Source of the DNA: Tetradesmus obliquus | Lineage: Eukaryota > Chlorophyta > Chlorophyceae > Sphaeropleales > Scenedesmaceae | Direction: 5' to 3' | Assembly (NCBI GenBank): GCA_030272155.1 | Contig: CP126197.1 | Coordinates: 248,001 to 312,000, forward strand | DNA: 64,000 nucleotides | Part shown: positions 34,014 through 45,396 of the stretch, in pieces | How the letters are laid out: each line of letters starts with the position of its first letter | Position numbering within the stretch: the stretch's first letter is position 1 | The notes under the pieces: model-generated | The model's database searches: none | Seen by the model: the letters and a program-made list of their open reading frames with translations, nothing else | What the model was told of the DNA's origin: nothing | Program-made: the position numbers and the translations under genes

Positions 34014-36128
34014 CCTTCGACTTGGCTCCACACCTTCTCGCCAGCGACCTGCATGTAGAACAAAATAACGAAATGGGCAGGGACAGCGCGCAGTGAGAAG
34101 CCTGTTGAAAGGTCAACCTGCGTGTGGCATTTGGCTGTGCTCCAGCGCTGAACGCTGGACGACCACGTGTTCAATCAACACATAGTGTTGTATTCTGCTC
34201 AATGTGGCTGCTGATCAAATGCGAGATGACGTGCAGCTGCAAGTGGGGCAATGGTGTCTCGTAGAGTTCGCGTTCAGACCACAGACGCTGCGCAGCACAT
34301 GGAACTGATTGCAATCATCTCGGTTTGCCATATGGCTGCATCTGTTTCCCAGTGACCTTGACAAGAGTTAATGTCGCACCCACCAGATCCACACGGAAAC
34401 GGTGTTCTTGCGTATTGCGACCACAAAACGTGCTGCCTACAAATTAAGGACTTTGTTACACGCAGCAATGGTTGTGCAGCGTGTTGTCACTCGCAGCCCT
34501 CTGGACTCCGAAACCCTCGAGCAGCTGTGCCTCAGGGCACGTGGCTTAAGCTTGTCCGCAGCAGCTGCTCGTCAAATGTCTGACGCTTGCAGGCAACTAT
34601 GTAGAAGCAGCTGAGTGAGTGTGGGCTGCCATGCTCCTAGCTGCAGAAGGTCTTACGTGTTACCATGGGCTATGCTGCTGCCACTGCCTGATCTCATGAG
34701 ACTGCAGTCACTGACTGCAGTGGCACTGCAAGGGTCGCGGGCCTGCAGTGCAAGCCGGGGCTGATCCTCATCAGCAAGCAGACCGCCCAACCCGCCCCAT
34801 CAAACCAGTACATTGTCATACATTGCCAAAACATTCAACATCCAACAAGGGATTCCTGCAATGCGGTACTACCGCATAGTATGCAGAGTCTGCACAGCCG
34901 CTGTCCGGGACCTGCTGCCACTGCAGGAAGTAGCAGCTCTGCAACCCATGGACTGGCCAGTCCACCTGGCCTGGCTGCCAGCAAAGAACTCGGAAGACGC
35001 TGCGCCTGCTGAGCCTAACAGACTCGCCATGCTCGTCAAACCTGCAGCTGCTGTCACTCTCCTGAGGAGAGCAGCCAACAACACCCTTTGTAACAGCACC
35101 AGGCCAAGCATCAATGTGCAAATGAAAGAGTCATCAGAGACATTTAGATTATGCCAAGAGCACAGTAAACCGCGTGCATAATGAGCATTTTGATATAAAA
35201 CCGTCATGCCATGACGGTACACCGCGTGTACGGCGTCGTGCAAGGTGAATGGGTCTCAAGCAGCAGAGCTTGCAACACCGGTTGCGAATGGCTGCTGCCT
35301 GACACTGCTGCTGCCACAGTTCAGCAGCAGCAGCCCCCACTCTACATAAACATGCGTGCGTCTTAACTTGTGATTGCTCCCACCAGCAGGTCGTCCCAAA
35401 ACATGTGTAACTCAAACTACAACCATCTTTATTGCAGTGAAACTTTTAAAGCAGCAACCCTGCTAGCATTGACCGCCTCACAGAAGCAACAGGAGAATAA
35501 ATAGCATGGTGAAAATGTAGCATGCAACGCAAAGCTAATGCAGATTACGGCATGCACTCCAAGGTGCATACACAGGCACTCAAGAGTTGGTGTCAGCCCT
35601 GGAGCTTGATCCCTTGGCTGAGCCAACTCGTTGCTGACAATGCACTCCACTGGCACATGGTAATGACAAATGCATAATGTAAACAGGTGCGATACTGTGC
35701 TGTGATTGTAGTCACAAGCTGCTGATGAGACATACATATGTGCACATACCCATGTATGATTGAGGCGCGAGAATGAAACTGCCAGCACATGCACAGTAAT
35801 ATTCGGGACACAATTCACTGGTTGCACTGCTGTGCAAGTAACGAACACATGCGTGTGCAGACGGTGAATGGTTTATATAACATGATAACAAGTTCTCAGC
35901 TGGCTTGCAGAGCCAGCACTAAGCGCAAGCATTGCCTGGTCAAACATGCATACATCTGATCAAAAAGCAACAAGCAGACACACCGCAGCTTGAAGCGCCG
36001 CACACATGCGCAGTGGCGGTTCAACGCTCTACCACGAAAGGAAGTGGCACGTCGATATGATTGTTCCCTGCAGGTGCCTGGCGGTTAAGCCCGCAGCATT
36101 CCTCTGATGGTCATCACCATCGTCATCA
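34014..36128. other. Intergenic between FAS1-C and FAS1-B; two weak short frames
   Basis: Holds the FAS1-C promoter and FAS1-B 3' flank. A + strand frame at 34372-34614 lacks a good start but has an amphipathic, exon-like sequence (LRARGLSLSAAAARQMSDAC). Another + strand frame, ATG 34861 to stop 35181 (106 codons, starts MRYYRIVCRVC), has mixed composition. Neither matches a family I know; they could be exons of a small gene or chance. From 35200 to 36128 I see nothing. Confidence 0.35.
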
Positions 36129-39100
36129 TTATTCCAGGATTGGGACCAGCACTGTATCAACAATGTGTGTCACAGCCTGCGCAGCAGAACACAGAAAGTG
36201 CAGCAGCAATGGCCACAGACAGCGTCACAAATAGTGCTGTATTGCAGGGGTGATACATGGTGTGCCGCAGCTTCAGCTGTGCCAGCATGCCTGCACACTT
36301 GCCCTGCCCACCTGCCATGCAGTACTATTGTGTATGCTGGGCACGCCTCACTCACTCACCACACCACTAATCCATAGAGGAGCATGCAGCATTCTGCCAG
36401 TCATTGCCCTGATGAGGAGAGAGACAACAAGCGCATGCTGGCAAGTCATGCAATGGCAGCTGCAGCTGCTGCTGACGAAACACGACGTCATGATACTGCA
36501 GGCCGCACCAGTGGTGTGGTGATGCCGGTCAGCACGATGTTGCTGGTGCCCTGGCTGTTAGTCAGGCCGTTGAGATAGGTGACACTGCAGCAGCACAGAA
36601 AGACGTCACACTCTGATGTCAGAACGGCGCAGGCAGCACTGAAGCAGCAGCATCAATGGTAGCCAAAGCACACAGGTGATAAATAGAGCTCTGGCAGCAC
36701 TTTTGAGCTTGGGCTTCCATACACCGTCATCTGCTGTTGTGCCCAATTTGGGTATGCGGTCTGCTTGCTGTGCCTGACGCACATTGCAGCTGTGAAAAAA
36801 CAAATCTGTACGGCTCGTAACAGCTGTGGCGAGGCAGCTGTGGCGGTGTTCACGTGAGCTCCTGAGGTGTCAAAAGCCCGGTTGGTGTGTTGCTGAACAG
36901 CAGTCCGGGCATCCTCTCAATGAACGTCTTGCAGGGGTTGTACTGCGGCGCACAGCGGCCCACGACGCAAGCAGGGCAGGTCAGTCAGAAGGGTGTTACA
37001 ACTGCTGCAGGGTGACCTAGCGTTTTTGGGCTGGCAGCGCCCCTGCTGCAAGTTGTCATGATGCAGGTTCTGTTGGTTGGCGTGGTGATGTGCTGTGAGC
37101 CAACGCTGTGTACTTCTGCAACTGCTGCCGCTGTCACTAGCCGAGCGCTTGCGGGTTTCATCTTTTGTGCACAGCCTTGGGTTGCGGCGACAGACACTCC
37201 TGCCGTTACATCAACGCATATACTGCTAACAGCAGCTGCTGCACATGCTTCATTGCCCAGCGACCGGTGCCTTGCAGTCGGCTAACCTTCTTGTTCTTGG
37301 TGAAAGGGAAGTACTGCAGGGCAGCAGCAGATCAGTGGGCAGCCAGGCAATTAGATCAGTGTGCAAGCTGGCAGGCTACTCCACACTGTGAGGATATCAT
37401 CATCAACAAGCATGAATTACGCTGTCACAAGCCTTCATAACCTGGCTACCAATACTGTCCCCTCAAATACCCCTTGAATGAAAGCCTGTCACGCAGCCAC
37501 GTGAAGTCAACAAGGCAGCATGCAACAATCGCTTGCTCACCAGCAGATACTTTGGATCGTCGCCTAGTGCCGGGCAGACGTGGTAGGACAGCGCAGTGTA
37601 CAGCTGATTGGTGGTGGGGGTGATGTTCAGGCTTGCAAAAATCCCTTGCAGCGTAGCAAAAGCCTGTATGCAGGAACACACCGAGATACCAGCAGCAGCA
37701 GCAGCAGCAGCAGCAGCCTCAAAGCGTGCCTGAAAGGTAGGTACCTGCAGTGAAGGCCCCGCAGCCCATGCTCTCGCTGCTGCTGTGCAGTTTGCAGTGC
37801 TGCAGGGCCGGCTTGCACATCATGCAGGGCATCAACTCTTACTCAGTCCACTGTGACTGCCCACCACACCCCCTGAACCCATCTTTTGTCACTGTGCAGT
37901 CAGCACGGTAGTACCGTACAGTGACTGCTGGTGCTGCGCACCACGCTGAGGATGGTGCCTGGCTCATCTCTTGCAGCTCACTGCCACGCCACAACCCCTG
38001 TGAAACAGGTCAAGCATCTACTGCAGCTGCAGCGGAGCCCTGCCACCCACCTTGCTGGTGGGACCAAGCAGGCTACCTGGCGCATTTGATGCACCTGGCT
38101 GTGCTTTAACTCTTTTGCGAAAACTAGGCATCAGCGGCAGGCCCCTAGCGTCCCTCATTAATAATTTACACATACAAGCAGTAAAAGGCCTGACCAGCAT
38201 CATCGGCACGCGACGCCACAGTAAACGCGCACAACACCAACACAAACTCCGCTATGGACAGCCTGCACCAAACCCCCCCTCACACGCGTCGGCAGCAATA
38301 CCCGTACAACAGGCACCCACATCCGTCACAAACAATAATGGCAAACGCTGTCACAAGCCCGTCAACACTATGCTTCCACGGCGACACAAAAAGCGCAAGA
38401 AACACTGACATTGCACTGCCACATACCCTTGCTTGACACACGCAGACCTGAAGGCGGCGGCGACTGGACTGGCGCGAAGGCGGAGCTGGAGGAGCCGGCC
38501 CATGGGGCACGTTGCTCCATGCGGCGTGGCGGGAGCAGCCGGCCCGTGGAGCACTATGCTCCCACGCGGCTTGGTGGGAGAAGCCGACCCATGGGGCAGT
38601 CTGCCCGCATGCGGGCCGGCAGGAGCAGCCGACCCCTTGGGCAGCCAGTTGCCAAGGGGCCCGGCGTCGGAGTCCATTTGCAGCTTATCTTAGGGATTCG
38701 TGTGTCAACGCGTAGTAGGATGGGAATGAGTTCTTACGATAGAGCTCTCAGGCCTAGGCCTGTCCTTGTCCTTCTCTAATTTCTGCACGGAAGAGCATAG
38801 GCTCAAGCAGGCTTGCCTGCCTCCGAAGCGTAGGACTTGTAACTTGTAACTCACCTCTTTTGCTGTTGTAACTCCAAATGTATTCAAAACTACAGCAGCT
38901 GAAGCCAAATCCACCCACCCACCTCGCGTGTGGGAGCCACCAGCGTGCCTGGCTGGTCCTCTAGCATCTGACTGCACCACAACCCCTTTGATGCTGTGCT
39001 CCAGAAGTACAATACTGCAGCTGCAGCAAAAGCCGCGCACCTCGCTCGTGGGGGCCACCAGCGTGCCCGGCTGACCCTCCAGCAGTGGCAAAAAGTCAAA

Positions 39101-40603
39101 GCCCAGGCCGGCGCTGACCGTGCTGATCAGCGCCTGCAGTGCCTGCAGCTCGGGGATGCCGGCAGCTGAGGCGTTGTGGGAGGGGTAGATGTCGCTCGCA
39201 CCCAACACCTGCAGGCGGCACAAGGAACAATGCAGTGCAAGCAGCAAATGATGCGGTCGCAACTGATGCGGGAGGGGTAGATGTCGGCAGCGTTCATTTA
39301 AGCAAGCTTGCCTGAACCCTTACTGCATGAACTCCACCTCGAGGTGGAAAGCATGCAGTAAGGGTGCTGGAAGCCGCAGCGACATGCACACAGATGTTGA
39401 TAGTCCTGCAAGTGCAGCTGCGGCTGCCCAATGTGACACTGCTCGGCTGCTCAACAATAGCTAGAACATCAGCGGCTGCAACAGCTGGAGCTGCTGGTTT
39501 GCCACCAGGCAGCAGCAGCTGCACACTTGCATGCATATGCTGCCATAACTGCACAGTTTGGCCCCAGCAATAACCACCGCATGCTGCTCTCACCGCGTTC
39601 ACACTGTGGATGACGCCGCCGCCCGCCACAAAGTTGTCCTTGGAGGCAAATGTGACCTCGTTGCCCTGCTCGTCAATGATGTGAGTAACCTCAACCACAC
39701 GCGGCATGGGGCGGTTCTTCATGTTCTTCCTGCTCCACTGCCAGTCCCCTGGGGCGCGCTTGGACACAGATGGGTCAACCACAAACGTAACCGTGTGCGG
39801 AAAAGTAGTCCATGAGTTGCTGCAGCAGCAGCAACACCGCAAAAAGCTGTTGAGAAAACAGTGCTGGGATCAGCACGAAGATGAATAACACTGTTTCGCT
39901 CACAATCATAGTGGTGATGCTTGATTTGTGGTCATGCCAGGTGCAAGTTGCAGCAGTAAAAGCTTTATCTCATTCTAGATTTCACCAGCAGCCCAACACC
40001 TGCATGCTGTCATCAATAACAGGCAGCACTGCATTGCTGATGTAATGCTGCAGGCTGCAGGGCAGCCTTGAACGCCAGCGAGCTGCTATGCAAGTATAGT
40101 AACTTTGGCAGGTGCTGCTGCTGCTGCTGCTGCCGTTGCTGCTGCTGCTGCTGTTGCTGCTGAGGTGTTTTGGGTGCCCAACACTGGTGCTACTCACAGG
40201 TATCTGGTGCTGAGGTAGACGGTGGACAGCTGCCATGCAGGCGCACTGCAGCACAGCAACAACAGCAGCAGCAGAAGAAATGCATTGCCCTTGCGCTATG
40301 TAGCTCAATATGAGCTGCTGTGTCAGCCACGCATGTCGCTACGAGCCAGCTTGCCAATGTTCCAACTGCACACAAAAACAGGCACGCAGTCATGCACGAG
40401 ACGGACAGTGCCTCGCATGTGCAAAGCCATTGGAAGGGTTCGAACCGAGGGTTTGAAATCAGTCCCCTGCACCCATGGCTGCCGCACCTCCTCAGGATGA
40501 AGTGGTAGTTGAGCAGCTTGGTGAGGAAGCTGTTGAAGATGTCTGGGTAGGCGGTGACGTTGCCCTTGATCTGAGACACATATGCGCCCACAGCCTGCAA
40601 GAA

Positions 40604-40645
<42 letters not shown>

Positions 40646-41589
40646 GGCAGGAACAGCATCAGGTACACAGCCTGTGACCGCCCCATGTCGCTCAAATGCT
40701 GTACCATCACCAGAACTGCTTGATGCAACACAGTACGCATTACCAACTGTGCTGGTTCCATAGTGCTCACTCTCTCAATCACGCGCGGTTTTATACCATG
40801 CTGTTCCCCACGTACCTCGTTTGTGGGCAGCACCAGTGTGCCAGTGAAGGGGCCCATGAGTGCGGCGTCCAGCCCAATCGCCTTGATCAGGCCGGCCACT
40901 GCGCTCAGGCTGGGCGTGCTGCTGATGTAGGCCCAAGCAGTAGTGGTGCTGCAGGCGCTGCAGCCATCCTTCGGGGACACATGTGGCTTGCTGTCCGGCT
41001 TGCTTGGCCTGTTGATGTCATCAAGGCCCAGCGCACTGGCGCTGCCTGCATAACACAGACAGTGATTGGTTGGTGAATAAGATGCTTCGTTTGATTCACA
41101 ATCACACTTTCTCGCAACCTTGCCTGGGCTTGCACTACGCTGCGGCTGCTGGCGCTCAACCACTGCTGCCCTGCTGTGCTGCAGGCCCTGCAGCTGTCGG
41201 GTTCCCAGATGGCCCGCGCTGGAGGAGCTTACATCCAAGAGGCGTGGCTGATTGGGCCGGGGCGGTGCTAACACATGCGTAATCATGATTAAAATGATGT
41301 ATACCGTGAAGTACCGCGTGGTGACAGTACTGACCCATGCATGGCCCTTTGCAAGCGTGCATGTCACTGCAGGACTGGGTGCCACAGCAACATCGATGCT
41401 GGGTGACATCAAGCAGCTTCCTGTCGCCCATGATATTTGGGTACAAATTATCGAACTGAGCATCGAGAAAACATGGTTGGTTAAATGCTCACCGATCAGC
41501 ACCACGAACGCCGAAACCGTCACTAGAGGGCACGCATGCTGTGACGAGGATCTCCACTCGACGAGCAGCTTGATACCTGCAATCAACAT
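36129..41589 (-). CDS. FAS1-B: secreted two-FAS1-domain protein, start codon shifted
   Basis: Exons: first exon ending 41493, then 41045-40816, 40594-40488, 40245-40198, 39819-39594, 39208-39041, 37663-37541, 37313-37287 (27-nt microexon, YFPFTKNKK), 36942-36854, 36584-36509, 36176-36129. FAS1-1: AWAYISSTPSLSAVAG, GPFTGTLVLPTNEV, GGGVIHSVNA. FAS1-2: VLGASDIYPSHNAS, PGTLVAPTSEV, SYHVCPA, VTHIVDTVLVPILE. The signal exon of FAS1-A and -C is 46 nt; here the matching ATG (41537) gives 45 nt and soon meets TAG. An upstream in-frame ATG at 41589 restores frame with the hydrophobic core VTVSAFVVLIG behind an N-extension, for 412 aa. So the gene has either moved its start, has an assembly error, or is losing secretion. 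Introns carry partial exon copies, a GC-rich minisatellite and a hairpin. Confidence 0.8.
38480..38672 (+). repeat. GC-rich minisatellite in FAS1-B intron 6
   Basis: Four imperfect units of roughly 45-50 bp around GGGAGCAGCCGGCCCATGGGG. It gives repeat-like frames on both strands (GPWSTMLPRG, DPWGSLPACG), but no start, splice or homology supports a protein. Confidence 0.7.
38925..39041 (-). repeat. Partial copy of the 3' end of FAS1-B exon 6
   Basis: The exon end and donor (CGTGGGGGCCACCAGCGTGC on the + strand near 39046) recur with changes at about 38929-38970, about 117 bp downstream in the sense direction. Confidence 0.7.
39317..39364. repeat. Nested hairpin: 13-bp inverted arms around a 16-bp palindrome
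   Basis: CCCTTACTGCATG (39317-39329) pairs perfectly with CATGCAGTAAGGG (39352-39364). Between them is the perfect palindrome TCCACCTCGAGGTGGA (39333-39348). It lies in FAS1-B intron 5. Confidence 0.9.
40605..40641. repeat. (CAG)n tract in FAS1-B intron 2
   Basis: About 12 CAG triplets on the + strand just upstream (sense direction) of the exon 3 acceptor, the same place as the CAG tract in FAS1-A and -C. Confidence 0.85.
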
Positions 41590-41684
41590 CAAAAGACAGT
41601 GAGGACGCCTGGCAGCATGCAGGTACAAAGTTCAGCCTGCATCTGGGTATGGCATTGTGCCACCGTTGAACACTGCGCGGGCAC

Positions 41685-43077
41685 TTATCGGCATAATACG
41701 GTTTCACATGCAAGTACACGTGCAGCTGCAACAGCAGTAGAGATGTCTCGGCACGTCGCTCGTGGCGCCCTGAGGCTGATCAGCAGCTGATCGAGTAACC
41801 AGTAAAATGCTGCACAAATGTTGGCTGCTTCTGATGCTTTTGAGGCGGACTCGCACCCGGATGGTCGACACAGGCAGTGCGATGTGGGGTTGCGTGCCGC
41901 TGGATTTGTCGCAGTAACTACGATGATAACGTGCTCAGCAAGACGGTTGTGTAGTACCTTGTGCATTGCCGTCAGTTCAATTGCCTACCAGGACTCGGCG
42001 AAAACCCTAGTGACACGTGGCATGTGATGCAACGGACCTCTACGCTAATAAGCCTCTCAAGCTTGCCAAGGAGCGAGGCATTTGAAGCGACAATGAGCCG
42101 CTGCAAGCTGCGAAGGTCGTTGATTGATGCTGTCAGCGGCAGTGGTGGTGCAACAAGTGCAATTTGCAGCTGCGGTTGCAGCTGCAGGGCTTGCAGGGTC
42201 AGGCTAGCGCTCCTCAACAAGCAAATAAGTCAGATTTTGCATCATGCCATTGTGCTGCGAGACTAGAAGCGTGTACGGCAATGAAATCCACACTGTGACA
42301 GTTATTTGCAACGCAGCAGGCAGCGCCTGCACAAAGAGCAGCTCAAGCAGCTCTCTGCGGCTGGCACGCGGTCAGCAGGGCGTAAGGGCCTGTGCGACAG
42401 CCTGGCCAGTAGATCAGCTACCGGGTACCCAGCCTCAGGCCCTTGAGACTGCTCCTGCTTAGCCTGGCCAGACGTCAAGCATGCACGCCATAAACTTTGC
42501 TGAGGGCAATCAGGAATAGTCTGATCGTTCAAACGGTTACATCGGCTGATGCTGCAGCAGGCGCGATGCCGCTTCCAGCAGAGCAGCACACAGGCCCCAA
42601 ACATAACTATGAAACGTAACAAGGGCACGACCGGAGACGCAGTCTGCCACTGGCATAGTGAAGGCAAGCACAGAAGGGGCCCTCCAGCCGGCAATTAATC
42701 ACACGTGGCTGTTGCACGACTCCTCCCATGATAGCCCCACTGCTGGCGGCATCCAAGCCAAACACAACGCATAACGAAGCTGCACTGTATCAGCAACCCA
42801 AAGGACTCACTCACAAAGAGCGCATCATCTCAAAATAGCCTCCAGGAAAGTGCTCCTGCAGCTGCTGTGGGAGTGGATCAGCAGCTCTCAGCCACCCTAC
42901 ATCTTGCATGTATGCAACACACTCCTTTCCCACCAAACCTCCATGGCTAAAACCCATCATATTACTAGTCAACATGAAATCTTGAAGCAGCTCCCCGCTC
43001 TCCTCGCCCCAGCGAAGGGGAACAAGGGATTGCAGCGGAGTAATCGCACCTCCCAAAGCTCCTGCAAGTCGTGCCAT
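41685..43077 (-). CDS. Unrecognised three-exon protein between FAS1-A and FAS1-B
   Basis: Exons: 43077 (or an acceptor at 43087) to 42815, 42209-42038, 41984-41685. Donors are GTGAGT and GTCCGT; phases fit, and from ATG 43077 the total is 735 nt, 244 aa. Exon 1 has strong coding character: PLQSLVPLRWGEESGELL, GFSHGGLVGKECVAYMQDVG, LQEHFPGGYFEMMRSL. Exon 2 is a Leu/Gln-rich helical segment ending LLGKLERLISVE; exon 3 continues AIELTAMHKVLHNRLAEHVI. I do not recognise the family. The acceptor TTGTAG before 43087 means an upstream exon may exist, but only 467 bp separate it from the FAS1-A stop. The final exon ends 96 bp before the FAS1-B start, so the two could share regulatory DNA. Moderate doubt remains over both ends. 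Confidence 0.5.
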
Positions 43078-43553
43078 GTCATGATGCCTACAAGCGTACT
43101 CAGGACAAGTCCTGCAGCCAGCCTTGGTCACCGATCACACACAACTGTCAAATGTAACCGTGTCAAAACACAATCTCCAGATGCTGGAAGCACACATGTA
43201 TGCGTGTGCCCGCGTGTCAGTGCGGCACGCAGATAAAACGGTGGGGCCACGCCCAATGAAATGCAACATTTATTTCTTAAAGGATATCCGCATGTGCGGC
43301 ACAGGCCTGCACACAGCAGAAGGCACGCCAAGCTGCACCAGCCCAAGTGGTCGAAAACCAAGACATCAGCAACACGCGCATCGCTACCCATCCACATTCA
43401 CGGTCGTCATTCACTGCCGCTCTGTCTGCGGTTGCAGTGCATCGTCGCGCTGAGCGTGCTAGCCGTGTGCAGCCATCACGTCAGCCTCTTTGCTCGTAGC
43501 ATGCAGCCAGGCTTGTGCTGCGCCTCTGCTGCTGCCGGGCTTGTGCAGCTTGC

Positions 43554-44485
43554 TTACAGGGGCAGTGCGGAGAGAGGGGGAATCAGCACCTTGTCCACCA
43601 CGTGGCCCGCGGTCTGCAAATAACATGTTAAATAACACAGCACACAGCAGTGTTTGTCAGCTCCTGAAACTGCTGGGGACGTCTAACAAGTATGTTGGGT
43701 TTAGGAGGCTACATCAGCTGTATGTTTGCATGCCTTGTTTGCTGTGAATGCTGTGTCAAGCAATGCACAAGACATCTGCACAAGCATTTGCAGCAGCTAC
43801 TGCTGTCAGGCTGTTACTTTGACCGCGGTCAAACTCAGCTCATCAGGGACGTGGTGACGTCAGGCACGACACTGTCAAGCACAGCGCATCACACCCTGAA
43901 ACACCACGAGCAGCTATGGCTGTCACACTGACATTCTGACTGCGGTCAAACTCAGCTCACCAGGGGCGTGGTGACGTCAGGCACCACAATGGTGGTCTGC
44001 GCGGGCTGGCCGCCCAGGTCAAGGTAGTCAACGCTGCAGGGGCAGCAGCCGGCAGCAGTTTTGAGGCGCAGGCAAGCAGGCACAGCAGGCGTCAGCGTTG
44101 TGCATGCTGTGCTGCGGCACTAGGCATTGCGACGATTGTGGTGTGCAGGTTGATGATGTCAGCAGGGAGGGGTGCCAGGCTGTTGGAAATTAAATACCCG
44201 GCCGTGTCGTGACTGCTGACTAGGATGCGCGGCAACACTATGCAACCCAGGAATGGCACATTGTAGAATCTGTGGCGGCTGATTCATTACCTGCTAGTGT
44301 CACTACTATTGACTAGGAACAACTGCGGCTGCCCATCACACTTGTGCCTGAGTTTGCAGCAATCTGTGTATATGTAACAGCCAACACAGGAGCTGCTCCT
44401 CTCCAGACACGCACTTGCAGCCAGACAAACGCCGCCTGCGGCTTACATAGAAAGCATACACATCACTCTGTTTTGCTGTGTGCAC

Positions 44486-44523
<38 letters not shown>

Positions 44524-45338
44524 CAGCCACTTACGTGAGCTTCATGGGCAGGAGGGGGTTGTTATCGGTGAGGGTCTGGTTGAAGAACAGCTTGAGGGTG
44601 GGGGCGGGCTTTGTCAGGCCCAGCAGGGTGAGGCAGGGGTTGAACTGTGGGCACAAAAAGTGACACAAGTACAGGTGCAGCATGTGCAGCAAGTGCAGCA
44701 GGTGCGGCAAACGTCCAAGACACAGGTCAGCGAGGTGGCAAGATAGGAAAGTGCGGGGTGCTGTCTGGTTGGCAGTCATCTGTGAGGCGAACGTGGTGTT
44801 GTGAACAGGGTCTCGTGCCATGCGAGCGTCTCTGCACATGCGTATGCACTGCTTGCTGGGTTCAGCAGCGTGTGTTACTGTGTCAGGGAAGCAGGTCTGG
44901 TGGTGAAGATGCTGCTGCCCGGCGGGCCCTTCGGCACAGGCTGGCCAGTGCAGTTGTTGTGCAGGTGAGTAGCACCACCGCATCAAACCAGACAACATGA
45001 ATGAAGCGCTGGCACTGCGGCTTCTGCTACCGCTGTTGCTGCTGCTGATGATGATGATGGCGATGATGGCGATGATGATGATGCTGATGATGCCTGTTCA
45101 CCTTGTTTGCCTTGAACTTGAAGTACTGCAAGCAGGAAGCAAGGTGAAGGCAGACACAGCACAGGCAGCACACAAGCAATGAGTAGGCTACAAGAAGCAT
45201 TTGGCAAAGGGCAAGCAACGATTTTCATCACTAATATTGGTTAAGGCTGCAGCAGCAATGTTGTGCAGACAAACCAATTGCATCCACCACAGGCAGTGAA
45301 GCACATCCTACACATGTTCATGGGCTGAAGCATGAGCA

Positions 45339-45396
<58 letters not shown>

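Noticed and set aside
38351-38779. Pro/Gly/Ala-rich frames on both strands in FAS1-B intron 6
   Set aside because: Readings of a GC-rich minisatellite; no start, splice or homology support.
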